Shown: positions 8,136-19,459 of the stretch, one piece after another | Numbering within the stretch: the stretch's first letter is position 1 | Layout: the number at the start of each line of letters is the position of its first letter | Source: Salinibacterium sp. ZJ450 | GTDB taxonomy: Bacteria; Actinomycetota; Actinomycetes; Actinomycetales; Microbacteriaceae | Length of the DNA: 64,000 nt | Direction: 5' to 3' | Assembly (NCBI RefSeq): GCF_011751885.2 | Contig: NZ_CP061771.1 | Location: 1,550,001-1,614,000, forward strand | Translations under genes and position numbers: made by a program | The notes under the pieces: model-generated | Seen by the model: only the letters and a program-made list of their open reading frames with translations | What the model was told of the DNA's origin: nothing | The model's database searches: none

Positions 8136-8942
8136 CTAGTTCAGTAAGTCTCCGAGCGGCGTCCACCCGATGGGCAGCGGGCCGCGGATGTCGGCCCTGT
8201 CCCGATCGGCCGCCGCCGACCAGCCCTGCGCGGCCCGCGCGCCGGACTCCCCCACTGGTCCGCGGGCCACGCGGAACCCGACGTCTTCCATGACCGCGTC
8301 CGGTGCGCTCCCGCGGCGTACGGATGCGCGGCAGCTCCAGTGCCGGTCGTCCCAGCCTCCCCCGCGGAGGCTGCGATAGTCGCCATAGCGGGCGGTGTCG
8401 GCATAGTCCCAACACCATTCCCACACGTTGCCGAGCATGTCGAACAGGCCAAAGCCGTTCGCGGCCTTTCCCGCGACATCCTGCGGTGCGGTGACCTGAT
8501 CAGCGGCGGTCCAGGCAATGTCCGCGAGCGGCCCGTAGGCGGGGCCATCGGTACCGGCGCGGCATGCCCACTCCCACTCCGCCTCGGTCGGCAGTCGGAG
8601 GCCATCAGCGTTGACGTCCCAGACGACATTCCGACCGTGGATCTCGTATGCCGGGGTGAGGTCGGCGACCGCCGACGCCGCATTGCACCAGCGAACCGCG
8701 TCGAACCAGGTGACCGGATGCGCCGGAACGTCGGGCGGCGCGGCGGATGGCGCTGCGCCCAATGACGATGCGCCGGATGTCGCGCCAGCCTCAACCACCG
8801 CGCGCCAGTCGGCCCGGGTGACCTGGGTCCGCCCGATCTCGAACCGAAGCAGCGGCACCTCACGGGAGGATCCCACCCGAGCGTCGCGCAGCTCAAAGGA
8901 TCCCGCGGGAATCGCGGTCAGCCGGAGTGCCACGGGGACCAC
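8136..8942 (-). CDS. SUMF1/formylglycine-generating-enzyme-fold protein
   Basis: A 268-aa protein with the sulfatase-modifying-factor fold: N-terminal [28 protein letters not shown] at 117-130, [17 protein letters not shown] at 164-180 and [18 protein letters not shown] at 193-210, ending GFRVARG. True FGE needs two active-site cysteines in that last block; only Cys204 is present and the first position is Asp. It may therefore be a divergent hydroxylase, ergothioneine-type or structural relative rather than a working FGE. The GTG start at 8942 lies 1 bp beyond the UvrA-like stop; a second GTG at 8933 is possible. It is translationally coupled to the UvrA-like gene. Confidence 0.85.
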   Translation of the reverse strand: MVPVALRLTAIPAGSFELRDARVGSSREVPLLRFEIGRTQVTRADWRAVVEAGATSGASSLGAAPSAAPPDVPAHPVTWFDAVRWCNAASAVADLTPAYEIHGRNVVWDVNADGLRLPTEAEWEWACRAGTDGPAYGPLADIAWTAADQVTAPQDVAGKAANGFGLFDMLGNVWEWCWDYADTARYGDYRSLRGGGWDDRHWSCRASVRRGSAPDAVMEDVGFRVARGPVGESGARAAQGWSAAADRDRADIRGPLPIGWTPLGDLLN

Positions 8943-8943
8943 G

Positions 8944-11355
<2,412 letters not shown>

Positions 11356-11454
11356 CGTCTCCCCTGGTCGCCATCCACTTTATGTTGATAGTTGTCGGCG
11401 GTCGGGCGTACGCTCGGCACAGCGAGCCACAGGAACGGTTGTCAAAGGAGACGT

Positions 11455-12237
11455 ATGCCTGTCCGCGATGCAATCCCCGCCGGGGCGCCCTGCTGGGTCG
11501 ACCTGGCAAGTTCCGAACCAGATCGCGCCGTCGAGTTCTACGGCCAGTTGTTCGGCTGGCGGGCTGACCGCGCCAGCGACTCCCAGTACGGCGGGTACGT
11601 CAGCTTCTACCGCGACGACCGGTTAGTGGCGGGGCTGGCGACGAACACCGGAACCTTCGGCTTTCCCGACGGGTGGTCGACCTACCTGATGGCGCCGGAT
11701 GTCGCGGCCACCGCCCGCCGCGCCACGGATGCCGGAGCCCAGGTGCTGGTGGAACCGCTCGAGATCCCCGGTCAGGGCAGCATGTCGATGCTCGCCGACC
11801 CGAGCGGCGGGGTGATCGGACTATGGCAGCCGGGCGGCCACACCAGCTACGGCGTCACCGGCGAGAACGGCACCGTGGCGTACCACGAACTGCAGACCAG
11901 GGACTACTCCGCCGCCGTGGACTTCTACCGCACGGTATTTCACTGGCACTTGCGGGTGGTCGACGACAGCGACGAGTTTCGCTACATGAATGTGATTCAT
12001 GAGGGCAAGCAGTACGCGGGCATCATGGATGCCAGCCACGTGCTGCCCGATACGCAGCCGTCGACCTGGTACGTGTACTTCGGCGTGGAGGATGTCGATT
12101 CTGCGGTACGCACCGCGCAAACCCTCGGCGGGTCGGTCGTTTCCGCCGCCGAAGACACCCCGTTCGGTCGGCTCGCGACACTCGGCGATCCGACCGGGGC
12201 CGTGTTCAAACTGGCGTCGTTGGAGGGACCGGCGTGA
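11455..12237 (+). CDS. Two-domain VOC-family protein
   Basis: A 260-aa glyoxalase/bleomycin-resistance (vicinal oxygen chelate) protein built of two paired modules, residues ~10-125 and ~135-258. Each begins with the typical strand and FYGQLFGW or FYRTVFHW motif. Such proteins bind a metal and a small ligand; members of this subfamily are mostly uncharacterised. AAAGGAGA lies 4 nt before the ATG at 11455, which decides against an upstream ATG at 11392. Its 3' end overlaps the convergent S9 peptidase gene by 32 bp. Confidence 0.9.
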   Translation: MPVRDAIPAGAPCWVDLASSEPDRAVEFYGQLFGWRADRASDSQYGGYVSFYRDDRLVAGLATNTGTFGFPDGWSTYLMAPDVAATARRATDAGAQVLVEPLEIPGQGSMSMLADPSGGVIGLWQPGGHTSYGVTGENGTVAYHELQTRDYSAAVDFYRTVFHWHLRVVDDSDEFRYMNVIHEGKQYAGIMDASHVLPDTQPSTWYVYFGVEDVDSAVRTAQTLGGSVVSAAEDTPFGRLATLGDPTGAVFKLASLEGPA

Positions 12238-14236
12238 CCGGCAGGTGACGTTCCCACCAGTCAAGGATGATCTCGAACCGCTGCCTGCGGTGGCGCGGCC
12301 GTCCGCTGCGGGAGAGCTCGTGGTCCTCCCCCGGGAACAGCACCAGTTCGGCGTCGACCCCCTGCCGGCGCAGCGCCTGGTAGTACCGCTCGGCCTGGTC
12401 GAGCGGGCAGCGCAGATCCTGCTCGGAATGGATCAGCAGGGTGGGTGTGTTCACCCGCTGCACGTGCTCCTGCGCGTTCTGCGCCCGCACCGCGTCGGGG
12501 CTCGTGCCCAGGTACTCCTGGCCGAAGAACGTGCCGATGTCGGAGTTGCCGGCGAACGCCGTGGCATCCAGAAACCCGCGCTCCACGATCGCCGCCGCGA
12601 ACCGCTGATCGTGCTCGGTGATCCAGGCGGTCAGGTAGCCGCCGTATGACCCGCCCATCACGCCGAGACGGTCAGCGTCCAACGCCGGAAACTCGGAGAG
12701 CGCACCGTCGAGGAAGTCGATCACGTCGGTGAAATCCAGGGTTCCGAACCCGCGACGGATGACGCGGCCGTGCCGCTGCCCGTATCCGGATGAGCCGCGC
12801 GGGTTGCACATCACCACCGCGTAGCCGGCGTCGGCGTACACCTGCGCCTCGTCGAGCACGGTCACCGTGTGCGACGAGAACGGCCCGCCGTGCACCATCA
12901 GCAGCACCGGGTGCGGTCCGTCGCCGGCCGGCTGCAGCACCCAGCCGTGCACCGCATGCCCGTCGCGCGCCGGTACCACGAGTTCCCGGGCCGGGCGAAG
13001 GCCCGCGGAGCGCAACTCCCCAGAGAAATCGGTGCGCAGCTGAAGTTGGCCGCCGCGCAGCACCGCGACATCACCCACCGTGTTCGCAGCAGACAGTGAC
13101 AGGGCGATGGTGTCGGATGCCGCGGCGGCACCGTGCACCTCGAATGGGCCCGCGGTGAGCGCGGTGACCTGGCCGCCGGCGGTGACCGCGGTCAGGTGCA
13201 GGGCGCCGCGGGTGCGGTTCTGCACCAGGAAGGTCTCGTCATCGACCACCACCACCGCGCTGCAGTCGCCCAGGTCGATGCTCTCTGCCTCGGTGAGTCG
13301 GCGGGCCGGAGCGCCGGGCCGATCGATGATGAACAGGCCGTCGTGCCGCGCCACGAAGTCGCGGCCGCCGCGGCCGAGCTCGTGGGCGATGAACAGGATG
13401 GCGCCGGATGCCGTCTGCTCAACCAGGCGGATGGCCCGGTTCGGCTCTGTCCCGGTGACCAGCTCGGCGTGCACCCGGGCGCGACTGCCCGGCTTGCCGA
13501 GCGTGATGTGCCATAGGTCGGTGCGCAGGTCACGGTCGCGGCGCTCGTGCCTGGCTGACACCACCAGCAGCGAGCCGCCGTCGGCCGAGAAGCTCAGGTC
13601 GCCGTGATCGAAGTCGCCGGTGGTGAGCTGCCGGGCCTTCGGCACCCCGCTTCGCCGGTCCGGTTTCGGATTGTCGACGCTCGGCGCCACCGGATAGACG
13701 GGTTCGCCGTCGGCGCGCGGCACCTCGAGCAGGAACACCTGGCTGCGGCGGTCGGTGGTGTAGCCCACCCCGTTCGCCTTGTACCGGGTGCTGGTGATCC
13801 GGCGCGCCGGTTCCGCGTCGGGGCCGAGGCCCTCGATGGTGCGGTACCGGCCAGCCTCCGGAACCCTGGCGGTGAACGCGATCCGGGTGCCATCTGGCGA
13901 CCAGCGGAACCCGATCACACCGAGCGGCGCCTCGGTGAGCGTGGTCGGCTCACCGCCGAGGGAATCGACGATGTGCAGCTGCCCCGCGACATCCGGTGCG
14001 CTGCGAATGAAGGCCAGCAGCCTGCCGTTCGGGGAGAACTGCGGTGCGGTGTCGCGGAAGCCGCGGGTGAAGCGGCGCGCCGTCGGCACCCCGGAAAGCA
14101 GAACCTCCCAGAGTTGACCGACGTAGGCGTCGGCCTCGAGGTTCGGGCGCGTCACCGAGACCACCGCACGATCACCCGACGGGTGGATCGTGGGAGCCGA
14201 GACGCTCTGCAACAACGGCAGATCGCTGAACTTCAT
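12206..14236 (-). CDS. S9-family prolyl oligopeptidase/acylaminoacyl peptidase
   Basis: A 676-aa cytoplasmic serine peptidase. The N-terminal ~400 residues form a beta-propeller (TolB/WD-like repeats such as FSPNGRLLAFIRS and WSPDGTRIAFTAR). The C-terminal alpha/beta-hydrolase domain carries the nucleophile in GGSYGGYLTAW, with Asp in HSEQDLRCP and His in PGEDHELSR. There is no signal peptide. GAAGAGGAA precedes the ATG. It lies 28 bp downstream of an SDR gene on the same strand. The last 32 bp overlap the convergent VOC gene. Confidence 0.94.
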   Translation of the reverse strand: MKFSDLPLLQSVSAPTIHPSGDRAVVSVTRPNLEADAYVGQLWEVLLSGVPTARRFTRGFRDTAPQFSPNGRLLAFIRSAPDVAGQLHIVDSLGGEPTTLTEAPLGVIGFRWSPDGTRIAFTARVPEAGRYRTIEGLGPDAEPARRITSTRYKANGVGYTTDRRSQVFLLEVPRADGEPVYPVAPSVDNPKPDRRSGVPKARQLTTGDFDHGDLSFSADGGSLLVVSARHERRDRDLRTDLWHITLGKPGSRARVHAELVTGTEPNRAIRLVEQTASGAILFIAHELGRGGRDFVARHDGLFIIDRPGAPARRLTEAESIDLGDCSAVVVVDDETFLVQNRTRGALHLTAVTAGGQVTALTAGPFEVHGAAAASDTIALSLSAANTVGDVAVLRGGQLQLRTDFSGELRSAGLRPARELVVPARDGHAVHGWVLQPAGDGPHPVLLMVHGGPFSSHTVTVLDEAQVYADAGYAVVMCNPRGSSGYGQRHGRVIRRGFGTLDFTDVIDFLDGALSEFPALDADRLGVMGGSYGGYLTAWITEHDQRFAAAIVERGFLDATAFAGNSDIGTFFGQEYLGTSPDAVRAQNAQEHVQRVNTPTLLIHSEQDLRCPLDQAERYYQALRRQGVDAELVLFPGEDHELSRSGRPRHRRQRFEIILDWWERHLPVTPVPPTTPV

Positions 14237-14264
14237 GGGACGATTCCTCTTCCCGCGAGGTGAG

Positions 14265-15044
14265 TTAGCTGCCGGTCTGGAAGTCGGAGACGTCTCCGAC
14301 GTAACGCGTGTTGTCGGCGGGAACCGGTTCGACGGCGGCCAGGGCGACCTCGCCGGCGAACTCGCTGACGTTGTACAGCTTGCCTGCGGCCTCCTTGCGC
14401 GCACCGATCGCGCCCGGGTTCGCGCGCTCCAGCAGCGTGGCGGTGATCGTGCCCTCGATCATGTCGCCGGAGACCACCACGAACTCGATGCCGGCCGCTT
14501 CGAGGCTGGGAATGAGCGCGCGCAGCGAGTCTTCTCCGGCGCGCTTGCTCAGCGCCACCGGCTCATACTCTGGCATGGTCGGCACGGTGCGGATGAAGTG
14601 CGCCTGGTGGCTGGTGACGAACACCACGCGCGCGCCCTCGCTCAGCAGCGGCAGCGCCGCGGTCAGCACGTTGATCTGCGCGTCACGGTTGAGGGTCATG
14701 GCGTAGTCGGCGGCCATGCCGGATTCCATGCCACCCGAGGCGTTCAGCACCAGGATGTCGAGGCCGCCGAACTGGTCGGCCACGGTCTCGAACATCGCGG
14801 CGATGGACGCCGGGTCGGTGAGGTCGGCACCGACGGCGATCGCGGATCCGCCGGCCGCCTCGATCTGGCCGACGAGCTTCTGCGCCCTCGCCTCTTTGTT
14901 GCGGTAGTTGATGACCACTCTGGCCCCGGCTTCGGCGAAATAGCCGGCCGTGTCGGCCCCGATACCGCGGGATGAGCCCGTTACGAGCACACGCTTGCCG
15001 GACAGGGAACCTGGTTTCAGTGGGTTAGTCACAGCATCCGACAC
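14265..15044 (-). CDS. SDR-family oxidoreductase with atypical active site
   Basis: A 259-aa Rossmann-fold protein with the NAD(P)-binding TGSSRGIG near residue 22 and the LNASGG motif (NAG-equivalent). The usual catalytic YxxxK is changed: the segment reads EYEPVALSK, so valine occupies the normal Tyr position four before Lys and the Tyr is seven before it. Activity may therefore be altered or may use the displaced Tyr. A GTG at 15044 with GGGAG upstream is preferred over a TTG at 15050. It probably shares an operon with the S9 peptidase. Confidence 0.88.
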   Translation of the reverse strand: MSDAVTNPLKPGSLSGKRVLVTGSSRGIGADTAGYFAEAGARVVINYRNKEARAQKLVGQIEAAGGSAIAVGADLTDPASIAAMFETVADQFGGLDILVLNASGGMESGMAADYAMTLNRDAQINVLTAALPLLSEGARVVFVTSHQAHFIRTVPTMPEYEPVALSKRAGEDSLRALIPSLEAAGIEFVVVSGDMIEGTITATLLERANPGAIGARKEAAGKLYNVSEFAGEVALAAVEPVPADNTRYVGDVSDFQTGS

Positions 15045-15120
15045 TATCAACTCCCGCCCGGGCGCACGTTCGGCGAGGTGGTAGCTTCGGAATCACACGA
15101 CACCAGAGGAGTGCTCGAAG

Positions 15121-15597
15121 ATGACGGCGGATTTTCTGACGACGTACGCCTGGGTGTTCTGGTTGGCGTTAATTCTCATCTTCGTGATCATCGAGGTCTC
15201 CACCGTCGACTTCTCCTTCCTCATGCTGGGCGTCGGGTGCCTGGGTGGTCTGATCAGCGGCCTGTTCGGAGCCCCGTGGTGGCTGCAGGTCGTGATCGCC
15301 GCGCTGCTGTCGCTGTTGCTGTTGTTCACGGTGCGGCCGCCGCTGCTGAGGGCGCTGAAACGTGGCGGTGACCCCGCCCGCAGCAACGTGGACGCCCTGC
15401 TCGGCATGGACGGGCGCGTGATGGAGGACTTCTTCGAAGGGGCGGGGCACGTGAAGCTCGCCAACGGTGAAACCTGGACGGCTCGACTGTCGTCGATGAC
15501 CGAGGACCGACCGCTGATCGAGGGCGAACGAGTCGTCGTCACAGCCATCGAGGGGGCGACCGCCGTGGTCATCCCCGTGGAAAGGACCGCAGAGTGA
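15121..15597 (+). CDS. nfeD: NfeD-family membrane protein
   Basis: A 158-aa short-form NfeD: two or three membrane helices in residues 8-75 and a C-terminal OB-fold domain (about 90-150, GMDGRVMEDF ... GERVVVTAIEG). Family members partner SPFH/stomatin proteins in the membrane. This gene overlaps the SPFH gene by 4 bp (GTGA), matching that partnership. The start has GAGGAG upstream. Confidence 0.92.
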   Translation: MTADFLTTYAWVFWLALILIFVIIEVSTVDFSFLMLGVGCLGGLISGLFGAPWWLQVVIAALLSLLLLFTVRPPLLRALKRGGDPARSNVDALLGMDGRVMEDFFEGAGHVKLANGETWTARLSSMTEDRPLIEGERVVVTAIEGATAVVIPVERTAE

Positions 15598-16610
15598 CCG
15601 GAGCATTCCTGAGCCAGGCCAGCACTGACCCTGTCGCGCAGACCGTGGGCACCGTCATGTTGTACGTGCTGATTGCGATCATCACCCTGTTTGTCTTGGT
15701 GGTGCTGTTTCGCGCCATCCGGATCGTGCCGCAGGCGACCGCCGGCGTCGTCGAACGCCTCGGCCGCTACCACAAGACGCTGCTGCCGGGCCTGAACATC
15801 CTGGTTCCCTTCATTGACCGGATGCGGCCGCTGATCGACATGCGGGAACAGGTCGTCTCGTTCCCGCCGCAACCGGTGATCACCGAGGACAACCTGGTGG
15901 TGTCCATCGACACGGTCGTCTACTTCCAGGTCACCGACGCCCGGGCCGCCACCTATGAGATCGCCAACTACCTCGGCGCGGTCGAGCAGCTCACCACCAC
16001 CACGTTGCGCAACGTGGTCGGCGGGTTGAACCTCGAGGAGGCGCTGACCAGCCGCGACGAGATCAACGGGCAGCTGCGCATCGTGCTCGACGAAGCCACC
16101 GGCAAGTGGGGCATCCGCGTCGGCCGGGTGGAGTTGAAGGCGATCGACCCGCCCGCCTCCATCCAGGACTCGATGGAGAAGCAGATGCGCGCCGAGCGTG
16201 ACCGGCGTGCGCTGATCCTGACCGCGGAGGGCACCAAGCAGTCAGCCATCCTCACCGCCGAGGGTGCCAGGCAGGCGGCCATCCTGTCGGCGGAGGGTGA
16301 TGCCCGCGCCGCCGTGCTGCGCGCCGAGGGTGAGGCGCAGGCCATCACCACGGTGTTCGGCGCCATCCACGCCGGCAACCCCGACGCGCCGCTGCTGGCC
16401 TACCAGTACCTGCAGACCCTGCCGAAGATCGCCGAGGGTGAGGCCAGCAAGCTGTGGATCATCCCGAGCGAGCTGACCGAGGCGCTCGCCGGCATCAGCA
16501 AGGGTTTCGTCGGGGCGCTCACCCCGCAGCAGCCAGCCCAGCCAGCCCAGCCGGCCCAGCCGACGCAGTCAGCGCCGCCGCCGCAGAGCCCGCAGACGCC
16601 CGCGCCGTAA
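15594..16610 (+). CDS. SPFH/stomatin-like membrane protein
   Basis: A 338-aa slipin-type protein. One N-terminal membrane anchor (residues ~18-40) is followed by the SPFH/band-7 domain (RIVPQATAGVVERLGRYHKTLLPG through ~200) and a helical region with an unusual run of repeated ILTAEGxxQxAIL units (about 205-245). The C-terminal tail is a Pro/Gln/Ala low-complexity repeat (PAQPAQPAQ). These proteins oligomerise into membrane microdomain scaffolds. The GTG start overlaps the nfeD stop. Confidence 0.93.
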   Translation: MTGAFLSQASTDPVAQTVGTVMLYVLIAIITLFVLVVLFRAIRIVPQATAGVVERLGRYHKTLLPGLNILVPFIDRMRPLIDMREQVVSFPPQPVITEDNLVVSIDTVVYFQVTDARAATYEIANYLGAVEQLTTTTLRNVVGGLNLEEALTSRDEINGQLRIVLDEATGKWGIRVGRVELKAIDPPASIQDSMEKQMRAERDRRALILTAEGTKQSAILTAEGARQAAILSAEGDARAAVLRAEGEAQAITTVFGAIHAGNPDAPLLAYQYLQTLPKIAEGEASKLWIIPSELTEALAGISKGFVGALTPQQPAQPAQPAQPTQSAPPPQSPQTPAP

Positions 16611-16630
16611 CCACCGCCGTCCGATCCACC

Positions 16631-17377
16631 GTGTACCTCTCCCCCGCTCCCCCGCGTGTGCTCGCGCACCGAGGCTTCGCCCTCGATGCCCCGGAGAACA
16701 GCATGCTCGCCTTCCTGCGAGCGGTTGCGCTCGGCTGCAGCCACCTCGAAACCGACGTGCACGCCTCCAGCGACGGCATCGCGGTGATCTGCCACGACGA
16801 CGACCTGATGCGCATCGCCGGGCGCCCGGAACGCCCGGACCAGCTGAGCATGGCGCGCCTCGCCGAGGTTCCGCTCGGGCACGACCAGACCATGTGCTCG
16901 CTGAGCGACGCGCTCGACGCGTTTCCGGACGCCCGGTTCAACATCGACATCAAGTCCGCCGACGCCGTGCTGCCGACCGTGCAGGCCATCCGCGACGCGA
17001 AGGCCCGCGATCGGGTGCTGGTCACCTCGTTCAGTGAGCGCCGCCGCCGCGCCGCCGTCGAGCTGCTGCCGGGCGTGGCGACGTCCGCCAGCGCGCCCCG
17101 GTTCGTCGCGGCGCTGCTGGCTGCGGCATCCGGTTCCGATTGGGCCTTGCGCGGCGCCCTACGCGGCCTGGACGCGCTGCAGGTGCCGGAGAAGACGCTG
17201 GGCCTGGCGGTGTCCGCGCCGCGCATCCTCGACGCCTTCCACCGCGCCGGCGTCGAGGTGCACATCTGGACGGTGAACGACGTGGATGACATGGCGCGCC
17301 TGTTCGATGCCGGCGTCGACGGGCTGGTCACCGATCGCCCCGATCTGGCCCTGCGGCTGCTCGCGACAGGTGACTAG
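16631..17377 (+). CDS. Glycerophosphodiester phosphodiesterase
   Basis: A 248-aa TIM-barrel hydrolase (GDPD family) that splits glycerophosphodiesters to glycerol-3-phosphate and an alcohol. The hallmark residues are visible: LAHRGFALDAPENS, ETDVHASSDG, HDDDLMRI and, at the C-terminal end, VHIWTVND with DGLVTDRPDLAL. No signal peptide, so probably cytoplasmic. The GTG at 16631, 20 bp past the SPFH stop, is the only reasonable start; the frame extends upstream through the SPFH gene but is a shadow there. Probably transcribed with nfeD-SPFH. Confidence 0.92.
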   Translation: MYLSPAPPRVLAHRGFALDAPENSMLAFLRAVALGCSHLETDVHASSDGIAVICHDDDLMRIAGRPERPDQLSMARLAEVPLGHDQTMCSLSDALDAFPDARFNIDIKSADAVLPTVQAIRDAKARDRVLVTSFSERRRRAAVELLPGVATSASAPRFVAALLAAASGSDWALRGALRGLDALQVPEKTLGLAVSAPRILDAFHRAGVEVHIWTVNDVDDMARLFDAGVDGLVTDRPDLALRLLATGD

Positions 17378-17408
17378 CACACCCACGCAGGTGACTAACG
17401 GCCCAGCG

Positions 17409-17440
17409 GGAAGGAAACGCACAGCTAAGCGCGTTATAAC
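17409..17440 (+). promoter_or_regulatory. Candidate rbpA promoter (ECF/SigR-like)
   Basis: GGAAG (17409-17413), 19 nt, then GTT (17433-17435) resembles the thiol-stress sigma factor consensus GGAAT-N18/19-GTT. It overlaps TATAAC (17435-17440), which could serve a housekeeping -10. It lies 33 bp upstream of the rbpA start. Confidence 0.4.
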
Positions 17441-17472
17441 TATGAGTTGCATCGCGAAAGGGAGGCCACACA

Positions 17473-17838
17473 ATGGCGGATCGCAGTTTGCGCGGAATGA
17501 GACTGGGCGCACAGAGCCTTCAAAGCGAAGAAGGCGTCGAATTCTCACCGCGAAAGAAGAGTGTTTACCGCACGGATGACGGATCGACCTTTGAGGTCGT
17601 GTTCTCGGCCGACGCGGAAGTTCCGGAAATCTGGCAGTCTCCGAAGAGCGGGAAAGAGGGTCATCTGCTCACGGACGACGGCAAGCTCGTCGAGACCGAG
17701 GATGTCGAGACCAAGACGCCGCGCACGCATTGGGACATGCTGCTGGAGCGTCGCACGCGCGACGAGTTGGAGGAGCTGCTGGAAGAGCGGCTCAGCTTCC
17801 TGCGCGCGCGCAAGGGCAAGCAGAAGATCGGCGCGTAA
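17473..17838 (+). CDS. rbpA: RNA polymerase-binding protein RbpA
   Basis: A 121-aa actinobacterial transcription factor that contacts RNA polymerase and the principal sigma factor and stabilises the open complex. The N-terminal tail ADRSLRGMRLG, the central RbpA core domain (~25-70) and the C-terminal sigma-interacting helix (RTHWDMLLERRTRDELEELLEERL) are all present. There is no cysteine in the protein, so the zinc ligands of the Streptomyces RbpA are absent. An AAAGGGAGG ribosome site lies 7 nt upstream. It ends at a strong hairpin shared with convergent lnt. Confidence 0.95.
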   Translation: MADRSLRGMRLGAQSLQSEEGVEFSPRKKSVYRTDDGSTFEVVFSADAEVPEIWQSPKSGKEGHLLTDDGKLVETEDVETKTPRTHWDMLLERRTRDELEELLEERLSFLRARKGKQKIGA

Positions 17839-17879
17839 CGCTCGGCGCGGATAGCACTATCGGGTGTTCTCACCCGCCG

Positions 17880-17909
17880 AAAGGGTCAGCCTCGCGGCTG
17901 GCCCTTTTT
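17880..17909. terminator. Terminator between rbpA and lnt
   Basis: AAAGGGTCAGCC (17880-17891) and GGCTGGCCCTTT pair around TCGC with one G-T wobble and run into a T tract. The A-rich left side makes it usable in both directions; the left arm includes the lnt stop codon at 17886. Confidence 0.85.
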
Positions 17910-19457
17910 CGTGCGCGCCATGCGCCGGTCCGGCGCAGGCCGTGACGCCTGCCAGGCCGCTCCGGCGCCGATCAGCAGACCGAGCAGTCCGAGACCGGAC
18001 ACCGCCCACTCGATCTCCCTGCCGAATTGCAGCGCCGCCGTCGAGGTGCTGCTGAGCGGCACCTCGGCGACCATGGAGTCGGCGGTGTGCCACTCCAGCT
18101 CGTCGATCGCCCCGCCATCCGGGGCGATGATCGCGCTCGTTCCGACGGTGGAGATGTTGACCACCGAGCGGCCGAGTTCGAGCGCGCGGATCCGCGCCAC
18201 GGCCAGCTGCTGCACGCTCTCGTCGGTGCGGCCGAAGTCGGCGTTGTTGGTCTGCGCGAAGATGATCTCGGCGCCCTGCTCAACCGACTCGGTGAGCAGC
18301 TGGTCGTCGAAGATGTCGAAGCAGATGTTGATGCCGGCGATGACCCCGCCCAGGTCGAACACCCCGTCGGTGGTGCCCGGCGAGTACTCGCGGCCGATCA
18401 GGCCGATCAGATCCGGGGCGAGCGACTCAAAGAAGGCACGGTCGGGCACGTACTCGCCGAATGGCACCGGATGCTTCTTGTCGTAGTGGTCGGTGGGGCC
18501 GACCCCCGGCTCCCAGAGAAACGACGTGTTGAACAGGCCGTCGCTGCGGTCGGTGATCGCTCCGCCGACCAGCGGCACCCCGGCCTGCTCGGCGATCTGG
18601 TCGAACACGCTCGCGGCGTACCGGGAGGTGAGCGGGTTGAGATCGGATGCGGCCTCCGGCCAGACGATCACGTCGACATTCTCATCGAGGATCGGCAGCG
18701 TGGCGTCGACGTGGTCCTGCAGGTTGTCGCCGAGCTCACGCTCGTCGAAATAGCCGGCCTTGGAGTTGCCCTGCACGGCGGCGACCCGCAGCGTGCCATC
18801 CACGGTGACCGGGAACGCGGGAGTCGCGAGCATCGCGACCAGCACCACGGCGACCGGGATCAGCCGCACCGTCGGGCGCGCGGCCCGCAGATACACCGCC
18901 TCGACGGCCATCGCCACCACCAGCACCATCACGAAGCTGACGCCGGAGGTGCCAAGCCAGGAGAACAGCGGCGCCAGCGGGCTTTCCGACTGCGATTGCG
19001 CCACCCGTCCCCAGGCGAAGCCACCGTACGGCCAGACGCTCGCCCAGGCCTCCCGAGCGGTCCACAGCCCGGCGACGACGATCGGCAGCGCCACCAGCCG
19101 TTCCAGCGGATGCCGGCCGATCGGCAGCATCCGGTAGGCAAGGGCAATCGCCACACAGCCGAGCGCGAAGAAGAAGCCCTCCAGCAGCGACAGCGCAACC
19201 CACGGCACCGGGCCGAGGAACAGGGTGGCCCATTGCACGTGGATCAGGAAGAAGCTGCTGCCGGCGACGAAACCGATCAGCAGAGCCCGCGCCGCGCTCT
19301 GCCCGCGGACGGCCACGAGCACCATCGCGATGCCGACGAAGGTGAGCGGCCAGATCCCGAGGTCGGGGAACCCGGAGTCGAGCACGGGACCGGCCACGGC
19401 GGCGATCACCAGCGCCAGCCAGAGGCGCAGGGGTGTGGGCGGTCTAGTGGTTTGCAT
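17886..19457 (-). CDS. lnt: Apolipoprotein N-acyltransferase
   Basis: A 523-aa integral membrane enzyme that N-acylates the lipoprotein N-terminal cysteine. Six or so N-terminal helices (residues ~8-215) are followed by an extracytoplasmic nitrilase-like domain carrying the catalytic triad: Glu in VWPEAASD, Lys in DKKHPVPFGEY and Cys in INICFDIFDD. A C-terminal helix ends in a basic tail. It lies 2 bp downstream of the SKI2-like helicase gene, at the end of the paf-tat block. Confidence 0.94.
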   Translation of the reverse strand: MQTTRPPTPLRLWLALVIAAVAGPVLDSGFPDLGIWPLTFVGIAMVLVAVRGQSAARALLIGFVAGSSFFLIHVQWATLFLGPVPWVALSLLEGFFFALGCVAIALAYRMLPIGRHPLERLVALPIVVAGLWTAREAWASVWPYGGFAWGRVAQSQSESPLAPLFSWLGTSGVSFVMVLVVAMAVEAVYLRAARPTVRLIPVAVVLVAMLATPAFPVTVDGTLRVAAVQGNSKAGYFDERELGDNLQDHVDATLPILDENVDVIVWPEAASDLNPLTSRYAASVFDQIAEQAGVPLVGGAITDRSDGLFNTSFLWEPGVGPTDHYDKKHPVPFGEYVPDRAFFESLAPDLIGLIGREYSPGTTDGVFDLGGVIAGINICFDIFDDQLLTESVEQGAEIIFAQTNNADFGRTDESVQQLAVARIRALELGRSVVNISTVGTSAIIAPDGGAIDELEWHTADSMVAEVPLSSTSTAALQFGREIEWAVSGLGLLGLLIGAGAAWQASRPAPDRRMARTKKGQPRG

Positions 19458-19459
19458 GC

